Positions 8,950 through 19,648 are shown, counted from the first letter of the stretch. The stretch is 64,000 nt of DNA from Hyphomicrobiales bacterium (GCA_004144595.1 SEEM01000031.1:1-64000), one strand, 5' to 3'. Numbers and translations: made by a program. Notes: generated from the letters alone by a model not told the origin.

Positions 8950-9848
8950 TCCAGCTCAGCCATCTCCAGAAGCTCGAGGCGGAGGCGATCTTCATCATCC
9001 GCGAGGTCGCGGCGACCAGCGACAAGCCGGTGCTGCTCTATTCGGTCGGCAAGGATTCGGCTGTCCTGCTGCATCTGGTGATGAAGGCGTTCTACCCGGC
9101 CAAGCCGCCGTTCCCGCTGCTCCATGTCGATACGACCTGGAAGTTCCGCGAGATGATCGCGTTCCGCGACGAGACGGCGCAGCGCCTCGGGCTCGATCTC
9201 ATCGTCCATATCAACCGCGAGGGCGTCGAGGCCGGGATCAATCCTTTCACCTCCGGCTCGCGCGTCCATACCGACGTGATGAAGACGCAGGGGCTGAAAC
9301 AGGCGCTCGATCTCCACAGGTTCGATGCGGCCTTCGGCGGCGCGCGTCGCGACGAGGAGAAGAGCCGGGCCAAGGAGCGGGTTTTCTCGCTGCGCAGCCC
9401 CGAGCACCGCTGGGACCCGAAGAACCAGCGCCCCGAGCCCTGGCAGCTGTTCAACACCCGCAAGCATCGCGGCGAGAGCTTTCGCGTCTTTCCGCTCTCC
9501 AACTGGACCGAGCGCGACGTCTGGGACTACATCGCGCTCGAGAACATCCCGGTCGTGCCGCTCTATTTTGCAGCGCCGCGCCCGGTCGTCCGCCGGGACG
9601 GCGCCTGGATCATGCGCGACGACGAGCGCATGGACCTGCGCCCCGGCGAGACCGTGGAGACGCGGACCGTCCGCTTCCGCACGCTGGGCTGCTATCCGCT
9701 GACCGGTGCCGTCGAGAGCGAGGCGGCGAGCCTCACAGACATCATCGCCGAAATGCGCTCCTCGCGATCCTCCGAGCGGCAGGGCCGCGTCATCGATCAT
9801 GACGGCTCGGGCTCGATGGAGCAGAAGAAACAGGAAGGCTATTTCTGA
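8946..9848 (+). CDS. cysD: Sulfate adenylyltransferase subunit 2
   Basis: [45 protein letters not shown]; classic CysD. Confidence 0.97.
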   Translation: MIQLSHLQKLEAEAIFIIREVAATSDKPVLLYSVGKDSAVLLHLVMKAFYPAKPPFPLLHVDTTWKFREMIAFRDETAQRLGLDLIVHINREGVEAGINPFTSGSRVHTDVMKTQGLKQALDLHRFDAAFGGARRDEEKSRAKERVFSLRSPEHRWDPKNQRPEPWQLFNTRKHRGESFRVFPLSNWTERDVWDYIALENIPVVPLYFAAPRPVVRRDGAWIMRDDERMDLRPGETVETRTVRFRTLGCYPLTGAVESEAASLTDIIAEMRSSRSSERQGRVIDHDGSGSMEQKKQEGYF

Positions 9849-11482
9849 TGGGCTTCGCCGTCGCCAGAAACAAGGCGCTGAGGCCGGCGCAGGACCTTCG
9901 CCCGGCCAACGACACGCCAGCCGCCTCCGAAACCGGCCAGCACTCGCTGCTCCGCTTCATCACCTGCGGCTCGGTCGATGACGGCAAGTCGACCCTGATC
10001 GGCCGCATGCTCTACGAGGCCGGCGCGGTCCTCGACGACCAGCTCAGCGCGCTCGACACCGACTCCCGCAAATTCGGCACGCAAGGCGAGGCGCCCGATT
10101 TCGCGCTGCTGGTCGACGGCCTCTCGGCCGAGCGCGAGCAGGGCATCACCATCGATGTCGCGTATCGTTATTTCGCGACGCAGGCACGCAGCTTCATCGT
10201 CGCCGATACGCCGGGCCACGAGCAGTACACCCGCAACATGGCGACCGGCGCCTCCACCGCCGATCTCGCCATCATCCTCGTCGATGCACGCAAAGGGCTA
10301 TTGCCGCAGACGCGCCGCCACTCCTTCATCGTCTCGCTGGTCGGCGTCCGCCATGTCGTGGTCGCCATCAACAAGATGGACCTCGTCGGCTATGACGCCG
10401 CCGTCTTCGAGCGCATCGCGAACGACTACCGCGAAGCGGTGCAGAGCCTCGGCTTCGCTTCGATCCGCTTCATCCCGGTCTCGGCCCGCGATGGCGAGAA
10501 CGTCATGCGGCCATCCGCGCTGATGCCCTGGTATGACGGCCCGGCGCTGCTGCCCTATCTCGAAAGCGTTGCGGTCGCGCCCGCCGCGCCGGCCGACGAG
10601 GGCTTCGTCCTGCCGGTGCAGTGGGTCAACCGCCCTGATCTCGACTTCCGCGGCTATGCCGGCACGCCCGTCGCCGGCCGGGCCCGCGTCGGCGATCCAG
10701 TCGTGGCGCTGCCGTCCGGCCGCACCAGCCGCATCGCGCGGCTGATCGGCGCGGCCGGAGATGCCAGCCAGATCGGCACCGGGCAGGCCGCGACGGTGAC
10801 GCTGGAGGACGATATCGACATCTCGCGCGGCGACGTCATCGCCGCCGCCGGAACAGCGCTTCCGGTGAGCCGCGGCTTGAGGGCGCGGCTGCTCTGGACC
10901 GGCGAGCGCGCCATGCTCGAAGGCGGACAGTTCCTGCTGAAGCTTGCGACGCAGAGCGCCAACGCCACCGTCGAGACGCTGCATCACAGCATCGATATCG
11001 AGGGCTTCCAGCCTCTGCCGGCGCAGAGCCTGGGCATGAACGGAATCGGCCTCGTGACCTTGCGCCTCGACCGGCCCTTGGTCTCGCTGCCCTATGCGCG
11101 CAGCCACGAGCTCGGCGGCTTCATCCTGATCGATCGCATCAGCAACGAAACGGTGGCCTTCGGTTTCGTCGAGCCGGGTGACGGCGAGGCTCGGCAGGCC
11201 GTGGGCGAAGGCGGGGCGCTGGCCCGGGCGCGGCGCGGCGTTCTGCGCATCGTCGGGCGGGGAGGCACGCCCGATCGCCGGGCCTGGCTTGCCGGCGTGA
11301 GCTGGCGTGTGTTGAGCACGGCGGGGCTGTTCGCGGCCGCCTTTGCGCTGACAGCCAATGCGGTGGCATCCTTGGCGCTCGCGCTCGGCGACATCCTGCT
11401 ACGGCCCGGCTTAAGGGCGCTGCATATGCGCCTCTGGCGCAAGGCGCCGGCCGGGGTCCTGCAGGATGGCGCGGGGATCTAG
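9848..11482 (+). CDS. cysN: Sulfate adenylyltransferase subunit 1 (GTPase) with C-terminal DUF2061-like membrane extension
   Basis: ITCGSVDDGKSTLIGRMLYEAG, DTPGHEQYTRNMATGAS, NKMDLV; no CysC kinase domain. Tail WLAGVSWRVLSTAGLFAAAFALTANAVASLALALGDILLRPGLRALHMRLWRKA resembles DUF2061. Confidence 0.95.
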   Translation: MGFAVARNKALRPAQDLRPANDTPAASETGQHSLLRFITCGSVDDGKSTLIGRMLYEAGAVLDDQLSALDTDSRKFGTQGEAPDFALLVDGLSAEREQGITIDVAYRYFATQARSFIVADTPGHEQYTRNMATGASTADLAIILVDARKGLLPQTRRHSFIVSLVGVRHVVVAINKMDLVGYDAAVFERIANDYREAVQSLGFASIRFIPVSARDGENVMRPSALMPWYDGPALLPYLESVAVAPAAPADEGFVLPVQWVNRPDLDFRGYAGTPVAGRARVGDPVVALPSGRTSRIARLIGAAGDASQIGTGQAATVTLEDDIDISRGDVIAAAGTALPVSRGLRARLLWTGERAMLEGGQFLLKLATQSANATVETLHHSIDIEGFQPLPAQSLGMNGIGLVTLRLDRPLVSLPYARSHELGGFILIDRISNETVAFGFVEPGDGEARQAVGEGGALARARRGVLRIVGRGGTPDRRAWLAGVSWRVLSTAGLFAAAFALTANAVASLALALGDILLRPGLRALHMRLWRKAPAGVLQDGAGI

Positions 11483-11500
11483 GCTTCAGCTCCCGCCTGC

Positions 11501-11544
11501 TTGTCATTCCGGGTTCGCGCCTGCAGCGCGCCCCGGAATGACAA
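11501..11544. repeat. REP-like palindrome family A (TTGTCATTCCGGG...CCCGGAATGACAA), short copy
   Basis: Inverted repeat 18 nt after the cysN stop; related to 22522-22652. Confidence 0.75.
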
Positions 11545-11577
11545 CCGAGGCTCCGGTTTCATCTCGGCAACTGAGAC

Positions 11578-11985
11578 CTAGCCCACGACCACAGCTGTCG
11601 CCTCGATCTCCAGCAGGGCCTCCGGCTCGACCAGTGCGGTCACCGCGACCACAGCCATCGCCGGGAAATGCCGGCCGAAGACCTCGCGATAGGCCGGCCC
11701 GATCTCCTTGAGGCCCGTGCGATAGGCTGCGATATCCGTGACGTACCAGGTCAGCCGCACGATATCCTCGACGCGCCCGCCGCCGGCCTCGACGACAGCC
11801 TTGATGTTGAGGAAGGTCTGGCGCAGCTGGCCGACGAAACCCTGCGCGAAGACGCCCTCGGCATCCCAGCCGACGAGCCCGCCGGTGACCAGCACGCGGC
11901 CTTCCGCCACCATGCCGTTGGCATAGCCGCGCGGCAGCGGCCAGCCTTCGGGCAGGATGGCGCGGGATCGGGAGTGTTCGGACAT
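11578..11985 (-). CDS. RidA/YjgF family protein
   Basis: GYANGMVAEGRVLVTGGLVGWDAEGVFAQGFVGQLRQTFLNIKAVVEAGGGRVEDIVRLTWYVTDIAAY...PAMAVVAVTALVEPEALLEIEATAV. Confidence 0.92.
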   Translation of the reverse strand: MSEHSRSRAILPEGWPLPRGYANGMVAEGRVLVTGGLVGWDAEGVFAQGFVGQLRQTFLNIKAVVEAGGGRVEDIVRLTWYVTDIAAYRTGLKEIGPAYREVFGRHFPAMAVVAVTALVEPEALLEIEATAVVVG

Positions 11986-12032
11986 GGCGTGTCGCCTCGG
12001 TTTCGGCCGTTCAGGCTCTGTCGACAGATAGG

Positions 12033-13673
12033 TCAGCTCTCGCCCTGAGCCATCTGGCGCAGGGCGAAGCGTTGCAGCTTGCCGGTCGCGGTCTTCGGCA
12101 GGACCGAGACGAATTCGACGGCGCGGGGATATTTGTAGGGCGCAATGACGGCCTTCACATGCTCCTGCAGCGCTTTGGCCAGCGCGGCGTCGCCGATGGT
12201 GCCCTCGCGCAGCACGACATAGGCCTTCACGATCTGCCCGCGCTCCGGGCAGGGCGCGCCGACAACGCCGCATTCGACAACGGCTTCATGCGTCAGCAGG
12301 CAGGCTTCGACCTCGGGGCCGGCGATGTTGTAGCCGGCCGAGACGATCATGTCGTCGGAGCGGGCCTGGTACCAGAAATAGCCGTCGGCATCGCGCAGAT
12401 AGGTGTCGCCGGTGATGTTCCAGCCGTTCAGGACATAGACCGCCTGACGCGGGTCGGCGAGGTAGCGGCAGCCGGTCGGGCCGCGCACGGCGAGGCGCCC
12501 GGGCGTGCCGTCCGGCACGTCCTTGCCGTTCTCGTCGACGATCTTGGCTTCGTAGCCGGGCACGGGAATCCCGGTCGCGCCTGGGCGGATCGCCTCGCGC
12601 GGCGCTCCGATGAAGATATGCAGCATCTCCGTGGCGCCGATGCCGTCGAGCAGCTTCATGCCGGTCCGCGCCTGCCAGGCGTCGAAGGTCGCCTTGGGCA
12701 GCGCCTCGCCGGCCGAGACGCAGATCCTGAGCGAGGCGATGTCGCGCCCGTCGAGCTTATCGAGGATGGCGCGATAGGCGGTCGGCGCGGTGAAGACGAC
12801 GCTGACCTTGTGGCGCTCGATCGCATCGATCAGATCGGCCGGGCCAGCCTTCTCGGGCAGAACCATCGCCGCGCCGATCCGCATCGGAAAGAGCACGAGC
12901 CCGCCGAGCCCGAAGGTGAAGGCCAGCGGCGGCGAGCCGGTGAATCGGTCGTCGGGCGAGGCCTTCAGCACGCGTGCGCCGTAGCAATCGCAGATCGCCA
13001 GCATATCCTGGTGGAAATGCATCGTGCCCTTGGGCTCGCCGGTCGTGCCGGAGGTGAAGGCGATCAGGCAGACATCGTCGCGCGCGGTGTCGACAGCCTC
13101 GAAATGCTCATAGCGGGACTGTGCCATCAGCGCCTCCAGCTCGCTGCCGCCGCTGCCGAAGGCGACGATGCGGGCAAGCTCCGGCACCTGTGCCTTTGCC
13201 GTCTCCATCTCGGCGGTGAGGCGATGGTCGCAGAGCGCCAGCGTGATCTTCGCCTTGCGCAGGGGATAGGCGAGCTCGCCTGCCCGCAGCATCGGCATGG
13301 TCGCGACCGCGACGCCGCCGGCCTTGATCACGGCTAGATAGGCGGCGACCATCATCGGCGTATTGCCCGCTCGCAGCAGCACGCGGTTGCCGCTGACCAT
13401 CCCGAGATCGCGGGTCAGCACATTGGCGATGCGGTTCACCTTGTCGGTGAGATCGGCATAGCTCCAGTGCAGATCATTCGCGATCACGGCCGCCCGCCCG
13501 CCGCGACCTTCGGCAATGTGCCGGTCGAGCAGTTCCGCAACGCAGTTCAGCCGTTCGGGATAGGCCAGTCCTGCTTCTTCCAGTTTGAGATCGGGCCAGC
13601 TTTGGCGCGGCGGCAGATTATCCCGCGCGAAGCTGTCCTGATGCCCCGATCTCGCGAACCCGGTTGCTGTCAT
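12033..13673 (-). CDS. Benzoate/2-aminobenzoate-CoA ligase family AMP-forming enzyme (AbmG-like)
   Basis: LIAFTSGTTGEPKGTMHFHQD, WNITGDTYLRDADGYFWYQARSDDMIVSAGYNIAGPEVE, PKTATGKLQR; located in the anthraniloyl-CoA cluster. Confidence 0.88.
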   Translation of the reverse strand: MTATGFARSGHQDSFARDNLPPRQSWPDLKLEEAGLAYPERLNCVAELLDRHIAEGRGGRAAVIANDLHWSYADLTDKVNRIANVLTRDLGMVSGNRVLLRAGNTPMMVAAYLAVIKAGGVAVATMPMLRAGELAYPLRKAKITLALCDHRLTAEMETAKAQVPELARIVAFGSGGSELEALMAQSRYEHFEAVDTARDDVCLIAFTSGTTGEPKGTMHFHQDMLAICDCYGARVLKASPDDRFTGSPPLAFTFGLGGLVLFPMRIGAAMVLPEKAGPADLIDAIERHKVSVVFTAPTAYRAILDKLDGRDIASLRICVSAGEALPKATFDAWQARTGMKLLDGIGATEMLHIFIGAPREAIRPGATGIPVPGYEAKIVDENGKDVPDGTPGRLAVRGPTGCRYLADPRQAVYVLNGWNITGDTYLRDADGYFWYQARSDDMIVSAGYNIAGPEVEACLLTHEAVVECGVVGAPCPERGQIVKAYVVLREGTIGDAALAKALQEHVKAVIAPYKYPRAVEFVSVLPKTATGKLQRFALRQMAQGES

Positions 13674-13702
13674 TGCGTTCCCCTGCGCGAGCAAGCATGC
13701 GA

Positions 13703-14941
13703 TCAGGTCTTCCGGCCCGATCCCAAGCTGTTCTGACGATCTGCTCTTCCGGCATGTGCTTTGAGGAGGTCGCGCGCGATCACGACCTTCTGGACTTCCG
13801 AGGCGCCCTCGTAGATGCGCAGGGCCCGGATCTCCCGGTACAATTCCTCGACTTTCACGCCCCTGGTGACGCCGAGCCCGCCATGAATCTGCACGGCCCG
13901 GTCGATGACCGTCTGGGCATTCTCGGTTGCGACAAGCTTGGCCAATGCCGCTTCGCGGGTGACGCGGGCGGCGCCGCGATCCTTGGTCCAGGCGGCGCGA
14001 TAGACGAGGAGGGCGGCAGCATCGACTTCGGCTGCGCTGTCGGCGATGGCCGCCTGCGAGAGCTGGAGATCGCCAAGCGTCCCGCCGAAGAGTTTGCGGC
14101 CACTGGCGTGGGCAAGCGTCTCGTGCAGCGCCCGCCTTGCGAAGCCCAGCGCGGCAGCGCCGACCGTCGAGCGGAAGATGTCGAGCGTCGCCATCGCGAC
14201 CTTGAAGCCGTCGCCCGGTCCGCCGATGCGGTTCTCGAGCGGGATGCGGCAGCCTTCGAAGCGCAGCGTCGCCAGCGGATGCGGCGCGATCACTTCGATC
14301 CGTTCCGCGATGGTCAGGCCGGGCGTATCGGCCTCGACCAGAAAGGCGGAGAGCCCGCGGGCGCCCGGCGCCTCGCCCGTGCGGGCGAAGACGACATAGT
14401 GGTCGGCGATGCCGCCATTCGAGATCCAGCTCTTCTCGCCGTCGATCCGGACATGGGCATGGCCGTCCGGCGTCGCGGTCGTCGCCATGGCGGCGACGTC
14501 GGAGCCCGCTTCCTTCTCTGAAAGCGCAAAGGCCGCGATACGCTTGCCCGCCGCGACATCGGGCAGGATGCGCCGCTTCATTGCCTCTGAGCCTGCGATC
14601 GAGATCGAGCCTGTGCCGAGCCCCTGCATGGCGAAGGCGAAATCGGCGAGCCCGTCATGGGCCGCGAGGATCTCGCGGGCGAGGCAGAGCGTGCGCACGT
14701 CGAGTTTGTCGGAGAGCCCGCCATAGGCCGCCGGCACGGTCGCCTTCAGGAAGCCGGCCGCCCCAAGGGCTGCGACGCGCGCCCGGCAGGCCTCGTCGAC
14801 ATCGTCATGCGGCAGGTCGGCGAGATAGGAATCGGCCCAGCCGCTGAGCTCGGCGGCGAAGGCGCGGTGCTTCTCCTCGAAGAACGGCCAGTCGAGCGTG
14901 TCGCCGAGGATGTCGAGGCCGAGACGAGGGGCGCGCTCCAT
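13703..14941 (-). CDS. Acyl-CoA dehydrogenase family protein
   Basis: [81 protein letters not shown]. Confidence 0.93.
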   Translation of the reverse strand: MERAPRLGLDILGDTLDWPFFEEKHRAFAAELSGWADSYLADLPHDDVDEACRARVAALGAAGFLKATVPAAYGGLSDKLDVRTLCLAREILAAHDGLADFAFAMQGLGTGSISIAGSEAMKRRILPDVAAGKRIAAFALSEKEAGSDVAAMATTATPDGHAHVRIDGEKSWISNGGIADHYVVFARTGEAPGARGLSAFLVEADTPGLTIAERIEVIAPHPLATLRFEGCRIPLENRIGGPGDGFKVAMATLDIFRSTVGAAALGFARRALHETLAHASGRKLFGGTLGDLQLSQAAIADSAAEVDAAALLVYRAAWTKDRGAARVTREAALAKLVATENAQTVIDRAVQIHGGLGVTRGVKVEELYREIRALRIYEGASEVQKVVIARDLLKAHAGRADRQNSLGSGRKT

Positions 14942-14942
14942 C

Positions 14943-15779
14943 TCAATTGCCCTCGAAGACCGGCTTCTGCTTGTTGGCAAACGCGTGATAGGCGCGGGAA
15001 AAGTCCTCGGTCTGCATGCACAGCGCCTGAGCCACGGCCTCGGCCTCGATCGCGCTCTCGACCGACATCGCCCACTCCATTTCGAGCATGCGCTTGGTCA
15101 TGGCGTTGGCGAAGGTCGGGCCGTCCGCCAACTCGGCGGCGAGCGCCTGTGCGTCGAACAGAACGGCCTCGGGCGCGCAGATGCGGTTGAGGAAACCCCA
15201 GCGCTCGGCTTCCTCGCCCTTGAGCACCCGGCCGGTATAGAGCAGCTCGGCGGCTCGCCCCTGGCCGATGATGCGCGGCAGCATCGCGCAGGCGCCCATG
15301 TCGCAGCCGGCAAGCCCGACGCGGTTGAACAGGAACGCGATCTTGGCTCCGGCAGTGCCGAGGCGCAGGTCGGACGCCATGGCGACGATCGCCCCGGCCC
15401 CGGCGCAAACGCCGTCGATCGCGGCGACGATCGGCTGCGGACAGGCCCGCATCGCCTTGACCAACTCGCCGGTCATCCGGGTGAACTTGAGCAAGTCCTT
15501 GGTCTCCATCGCGACCAGCGGCCCGATGATCTCGAAGACGTCGCCGCCCGAGGAGAAATTGCCGCCGGCACCGGTCACGATGATCGCCTTGACCGCCTCC
15601 TCCTTTTGCGTGGCGAGGAAGAAGTCCGTGAGTTCGCGGTAGCTTGCAAAGGTCAGCGGATTCTTTTTCTCAGGCCGGTTCAGCGTCACCGTCGCGACCT
15701 TGCCCGAGACCGAGAGGCTGAAATGCTCCGGCGTGAACCCCGCGACAGGCAGGGTCGTGGCATTGGCGATCTCGGCCAT
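14943..15779 (-). CDS. Enoyl-CoA hydratase family protein
   Basis: [27 protein letters not shown]...[17 protein letters not shown]...[24 protein letters not shown]. Confidence 0.92.
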   Translation of the reverse strand: MAEIANATTLPVAGFTPEHFSLSVSGKVATVTLNRPEKKNPLTFASYRELTDFFLATQKEEAVKAIIVTGAGGNFSSGGDVFEIIGPLVAMETKDLLKFTRMTGELVKAMRACPQPIVAAIDGVCAGAGAIVAMASDLRLGTAGAKIAFLFNRVGLAGCDMGACAMLPRIIGQGRAAELLYTGRVLKGEEAERWGFLNRICAPEAVLFDAQALAAELADGPTFANAMTKRMLEMEWAMSVESAIEAEAVAQALCMQTEDFSRAYHAFANKQKPVFEGN

Positions 15780-16315
15780 CAGGCGTCTCCCTTCGCGGCT
15801 TCGCCGGCGCGCCCCGCGATGGCGCGATGCAGCGAGGTCTTGGTCAGTCCGAGCAGCCTGAAAAGCTGCGCGATGGCGGGCTGGTCGAGCCCGGCAAAAA
15901 GCTCGGCGATCCAGTCCTCATGGCGCTCGGCCATGGCGCGGAAGACCTTGCGGCCCTGTGCCGTCAAGGTGAGGATCTGCACCCGCCGGTCCTGCGGGGC
16001 AGAGCGCTTGTCGACCAGTCCGTCCGTCACCAGCCCGGCGACGACGGCGGTGACATTGCCGTTCGAGACCATCAGGCGCTGCGAGACCTCGCCCACGGTC
16101 ATGCCCACAGCGGTCTTGTCGAGTTGCGCCATCAGGTCGAAGCGCGGCAGCGTCGTCTTGAACTCCTCGCGCAATCGGTTGCGGATTTCGGTCTCGATCA
16201 GAGTCGAGCAGGTCAGCATCCGCAGCCAGAGGCGCAGTTCGTCCTTGTGGTCGCCGGGGCGCTCGCTGGCCTTGGTCTCGCGGTCCAGCATGAGCGCGGA
16301 GGAGGGCGTTTCCAT
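15779..16315 (-). CDS. MarR family transcriptional regulator
   Basis: [99 protein letters not shown]. Confidence 0.9.
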   Translation of the reverse strand: METPSSALMLDRETKASERPGDHKDELRLWLRMLTCSTLIETEIRNRLREEFKTTLPRFDLMAQLDKTAVGMTVGEVSQRLMVSNGNVTAVVAGLVTDGLVDKRSAPQDRRVQILTLTAQGRKVFRAMAERHEDWIAELFAGLDQPAIAQLFRLLGLTKTSLHRAIAGRAGEAAKGDA

Positions 16316-16316
16316 C

Positions 16317-17072
16317 TCAGAACTCCCCGCCATTGACGAGCAGCGACTGGCCGGTGACGGCATCGCTGCCCGGTCCGCAGAGATAGAGCACGGCGGCTGC
16401 GACCTCTTCCGGCGCGATCAGGCGGCCCTGCGGATTGTCCTTGATCATCGCGGCAAGGGCCTCCTCGCGGCTCTTGCCGGTCTTGGCGGCGACCGTTTCG
16501 ATGCCGGCGGTCGCCATGTCGGTATCAGCATAGCCCGGACAGACGGCATTGACGGTGACGCCGGAGCGCGCCGTCTCGAGCGCCAGCGACTTCACCAGCC
16601 CGACCACGGCATGTTTCGCCGCCGTATAGGCGCTCACATAAGGGTAGCCGCGATGCCCGGCCGTCGAGGCGATGGCGATCAAGCGACCGCGACGGCGTTC
16701 CAGCATCGCCGGCAGCGCCGCATGGAACAGGTTCACCGTGCCGATGAGGTTGATGTCGAGCATCCGGCGAAAGCGCTCGTTGTCGCTGCGCATGAACGGT
16801 CCGGTCTCGACCGCGCCGGCATTGGCGATGGCAATGTCGAAGGCCGGTTCGCGGCCGAGCTGGCCGAGCGCCGCCGATACCGAGGCGTCGTCGCGCACGT
16901 CGCATGTCGCCCACTCGGCTGCCGCGCCGGCGGCGACGGCCTCCCGCAGGGTCGCCTCGTCGCGCCCGAGGATGCTGACCCTGGCTCCGGCTGCCGTCAG
17001 CGCGGCGGCGATGGCCCGGCCGATGCCGCGTCCGCCGCCCGTCACCAGTGCACGCTGTCCCTGCAGTGTCAT
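16317..17072 (-). CDS. SDR family NAD(P)-dependent oxidoreductase (probable 3-hydroxyacyl-CoA dehydrogenase-type)
   Basis: ALVTGGGRGIGRAIAAAL...IANAGAVETGPF...YVSAYTAAKHAVVGLVKSLALE...NAVCPGYADTDM. Confidence 0.92.
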   Translation of the reverse strand: MTLQGQRALVTGGGRGIGRAIAAALTAAGARVSILGRDEATLREAVAAGAAAEWATCDVRDDASVSAALGQLGREPAFDIAIANAGAVETGPFMRSDNERFRRMLDINLIGTVNLFHAALPAMLERRRGRLIAIASTAGHRGYPYVSAYTAAKHAVVGLVKSLALETARSGVTVNAVCPGYADTDMATAGIETVAAKTGKSREEALAAMIKDNPQGRLIAPEEVAAAVLYLCGPGSDAVTGQSLLVNGGEF

Positions 17073-17100
17073 GGCCGCTCGACCTCCGGACGCAAATATA

Positions 17101-17114
17101 TTTTAAGTCTGAAG
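17101..17114. promoter_or_regulatory. Candidate MarR-type operator, copy 1 (TTTTAAGTCTGAAG)
   Basis: Matches the palindrome at 17254-17267 (TTTTARGYYTRAAR) in the same divergent intergenic region. Confidence 0.5.
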
Positions 17115-17253
17115 GAATTTGCAAGCGCCTGATCGCCGCGCGGCGCCTGGGGTCTCTGGCAACGCAAAATGGCTCTTAGCCAAACGATTTGGCCCGTTCC
17201 TTAGGCGCCGCGCCCCGCGAAAACATCGCAAAAGCCTCTTGAGACCAAAAACA

Positions 17254-17267
17254 TTTTAGGCTTAAAA
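17254..17267. promoter_or_regulatory. Candidate MarR-type operator, copy 2 (TTTTAGGCTTAAAA)
   Basis: Near-perfect palindrome 45 nt before the monooxygenase/reductase start. Confidence 0.55.
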
Positions 17268-17311
17268 TAATTTCTCAAACCGGATCGGCCGGTTCCCGGA
17301 TGGAGGCGTCG

Positions 17312-19636
17312 ATGCGTATCGCGGTCGTGGGCGGAGGGCCGGCGGGGCTCTATTTCGCGCTCCTGATGAAGCGGGATTGGCCGGAGCTGACGGTCGATGT
17401 CTTCGAGCGCAACCAGCCCGACGACACCTTCGGTTTCGGCGTCGTCTTCTCGGACCAGACGCTCGACACCTTCAAGGCGGCGGATGCGCAGAGCTATGCC
17501 GCGATCCGCGACAATTTCGCCTACTGGGACGATATCGAAATCCACTTCAAGGGCGATACCTTCCGCGTGCCGGGCAACGGTTTCTGCGGTTGTTCGCGCC
17601 GCTCGCTCCTGATGCTGGTGCAGGCGAGGGCGCGGGAGCTCGGCGTCAACCTGCGTTTCGGCAGCGAGATCGCCGATGTCGAGGCGTTGAAGCGCGACTA
17701 CGATCTCGTCGTCGGCGCCGACGGCATCAACAGCCGCATCCGCGAGAGCTGGCGCGAGCGCTTCCAGCCGCAGACCGACCTGCGCCCGAACCATTTCACC
17801 TGGATGGGCTCGACCCGACCCTTCGACGCCTTCACCTTCTTCTTCAGGCAGACCGAGCACGGGGTCTTCATCGCCCATTGCTACCAGTACGAGGCCGGCC
17901 GCTCGACCTGGGTCCTGGAGACCGATCCCGAGACCTTCGAGAAGGCGGGCTTGAGCGCCATGGACGAGGCGCAATCGGCCGGCTTCCTCGAAGGCGTCTT
18001 CGCCGAGGAGCTGGAGGGCCACAAGCTCATCACCAACCGTTCGCTCTGGCGCAATTTCCCGATGATCCGCTGCCGCAACTGGGTGGTCGAGAACGTCGTG
18101 CTGATCGGCGACGCCAAGGCGACCGCGCATTTTTCGATCGGCTCCGGCACCAAGCTCGCGATGGAGGACGCCATTGCCCTGCACAAGGCGATGGGGCAGG
18201 CGAAGCTCGACGTCGCGGCGGGCCTCAAGCTGTTCGAGACGCAGCGCCGCGAGGAGGTCGAGAAGACCCAGCACGCGGCCGACGTCTCGCTGGTCTGGTT
18301 CGAAGAGCTGAAGCGCTTCTGGGATTTCGAGCCGCTGCGCTTCGCCTTCGGCCTGATGACCCGCTCCAAGGCGATCACCTACGACAATCTGGCGCTGCGC
18401 GCGCCGGAGATGGTCGCGGCCGTCGACCGGCTCGTTGCCGATGGTCTCGAGGATCTCGCCAGGCGCCGCAAGGACGGCTCGCTCGTTCCGCCGGCCTTCC
18501 AGCCCTTCAAGCTGCGCGAGATGCGGGTCGAGAACCGCATGACGCTCTCGCCGATGTGCCAGTATTCCGCGCAGGACGGCCTGCCCGGCGACTGGCACCT
18601 GATGCATTACGGCTCGCGCGCCATCGGCGGCCCCGGCCTGGTCTTCACCGAGATGACCTGCGTTGCGCCCGATGCCCGCATCACTCCCGGCTGCACCGGC
18701 TTGTGGAACGACGAGCAGGAGGCGGCCTGGAAGCGCATCGTCGATTTCGTCCACGCCCATTCGGCCGCGAAGATCTGCCTCCAGCTCGGCCATGCCGGAC
18801 GTAAAGGGGCGAGCAAGCTGATGTGGGAGGGTATGGACCGGCCGCTGCCGGAGGGCGCCTGGCCGATCGTCTCTGCGTCGCCGCTGCCCTACTATCCGGA
18901 AAGCCAGGTGCCGCGCGAGATGACGCGTATCGACATGGACCGGGTGACGGCGGAATTCGTCGCGTCAGCCGAGCGCGGCGCGCGCGTGGGTTTCGACATG
19001 CTCGAACTGCACTGCGCCCATGGCTATCTGCTGGCGAGCTTCCTCTCGCCGCTGACCAACAAGCGCACGGACGAATATGGCGGCTCGGTCGAGAACCGCC
19101 TGCGCTATCCGCTCGAGGTCTTCCGGGCGATGCGAGAGGTCTGGCCGCGCGAAAAGCCGATGTCGGTGCGCATCTCCGCGACCGATTGGGTCGAGGGCGG
19201 CCTATCGGCAGCCGATTCCGTCGCGATCGCCGAGGCCTTCGCCGGGGAGGGCTGTGATCTCGTCGATGTCTCGACCGGTCAGACCGCAAGGGAGTCGCGC
19301 CCGATCTATGGCCGCATGTTCCAGACGCCGTTCTCGGACCGCATCCGCAATGAAGCCGAGGTCGCGACCATGTGCGTCGGCAACATCACGACGGTCGATC
19401 AGGTGAACACCATCATCGCCGCCGGCCGTGCCGATCTCGTGGCGCTCGGGCGGCCGCATCTGGCGGACCCGTCCTTCGTGCTGCGTGCCGCCGCCTGGTA
19501 CGGCGTCGATACCGAGCAGCCACTGCAGTACGGCCCCGGCAAGGACCAGCTCATGCGCAATACCCCGCGCGAACGTCAGGATCTGGAAGAGCTGAAGCTC
19601 AAGGCAAAGCCGAGCCGCCACGCCGTCGCGAAATAG
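17312..19636 (+). CDS. Bifunctional 2-aminobenzoyl-CoA (anthraniloyl-CoA) monooxygenase/reductase-like: FAD monooxygenase fused to OYE-type FMN oxidoreductase (AbmA-like / salicylyl-CoA 5-hydroxylase-like)
   Basis: N-terminal [35 protein letters not shown]-terminal OYE domain [52 protein letters not shown]...[10 protein letters not shown]...[26 protein letters not shown]. Confidence 0.9.
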   Translation: MRIAVVGGGPAGLYFALLMKRDWPELTVDVFERNQPDDTFGFGVVFSDQTLDTFKAADAQSYAAIRDNFAYWDDIEIHFKGDTFRVPGNGFCGCSRRSLLMLVQARARELGVNLRFGSEIADVEALKRDYDLVVGADGINSRIRESWRERFQPQTDLRPNHFTWMGSTRPFDAFTFFFRQTEHGVFIAHCYQYEAGRSTWVLETDPETFEKAGLSAMDEAQSAGFLEGVFAEELEGHKLITNRSLWRNFPMIRCRNWVVENVVLIGDAKATAHFSIGSGTKLAMEDAIALHKAMGQAKLDVAAGLKLFETQRREEVEKTQHAADVSLVWFEELKRFWDFEPLRFAFGLMTRSKAITYDNLALRAPEMVAAVDRLVADGLEDLARRRKDGSLVPPAFQPFKLREMRVENRMTLSPMCQYSAQDGLPGDWHLMHYGSRAIGGPGLVFTEMTCVAPDARITPGCTGLWNDEQEAAWKRIVDFVHAHSAAKICLQLGHAGRKGASKLMWEGMDRPLPEGAWPIVSASPLPYYPESQVPREMTRIDMDRVTAEFVASAERGARVGFDMLELHCAHGYLLASFLSPLTNKRTDEYGGSVENRLRYPLEVFRAMREVWPREKPMSVRISATDWVEGGLSAADSVAIAEAFAGEGCDLVDVSTGQTARESRPIYGRMFQTPFSDRIRNEAEVATMCVGNITTVDQVNTIIAAGRADLVALGRPHLADPSFVLRAAAWYGVDTEQPLQYGPGKDQLMRNTPRERQDLEELKLKAKPSRHAVAK

Positions 19637-19648
19637 CCGACCACTCGC

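Noticed and set aside
12072-13337. 421-aa plus-strand ORF opposite the CoA ligase
   Set aside because: Shadow ORF; ligase motifs clear on the minus strand.
14898-17132. 744-aa plus-strand ORF opposite the MarR/SDR/hydratase genes
   Set aside because: Antisense to three clear genes; His/Arg/Asp-rich composition typical of shadow ORFs.
17201-18793. 530-aa minus-strand ORF opposite the anthraniloyl-CoA monooxygenase/reductase
   Set aside because: Shadow ORF of the well-supported plus-strand CDS.
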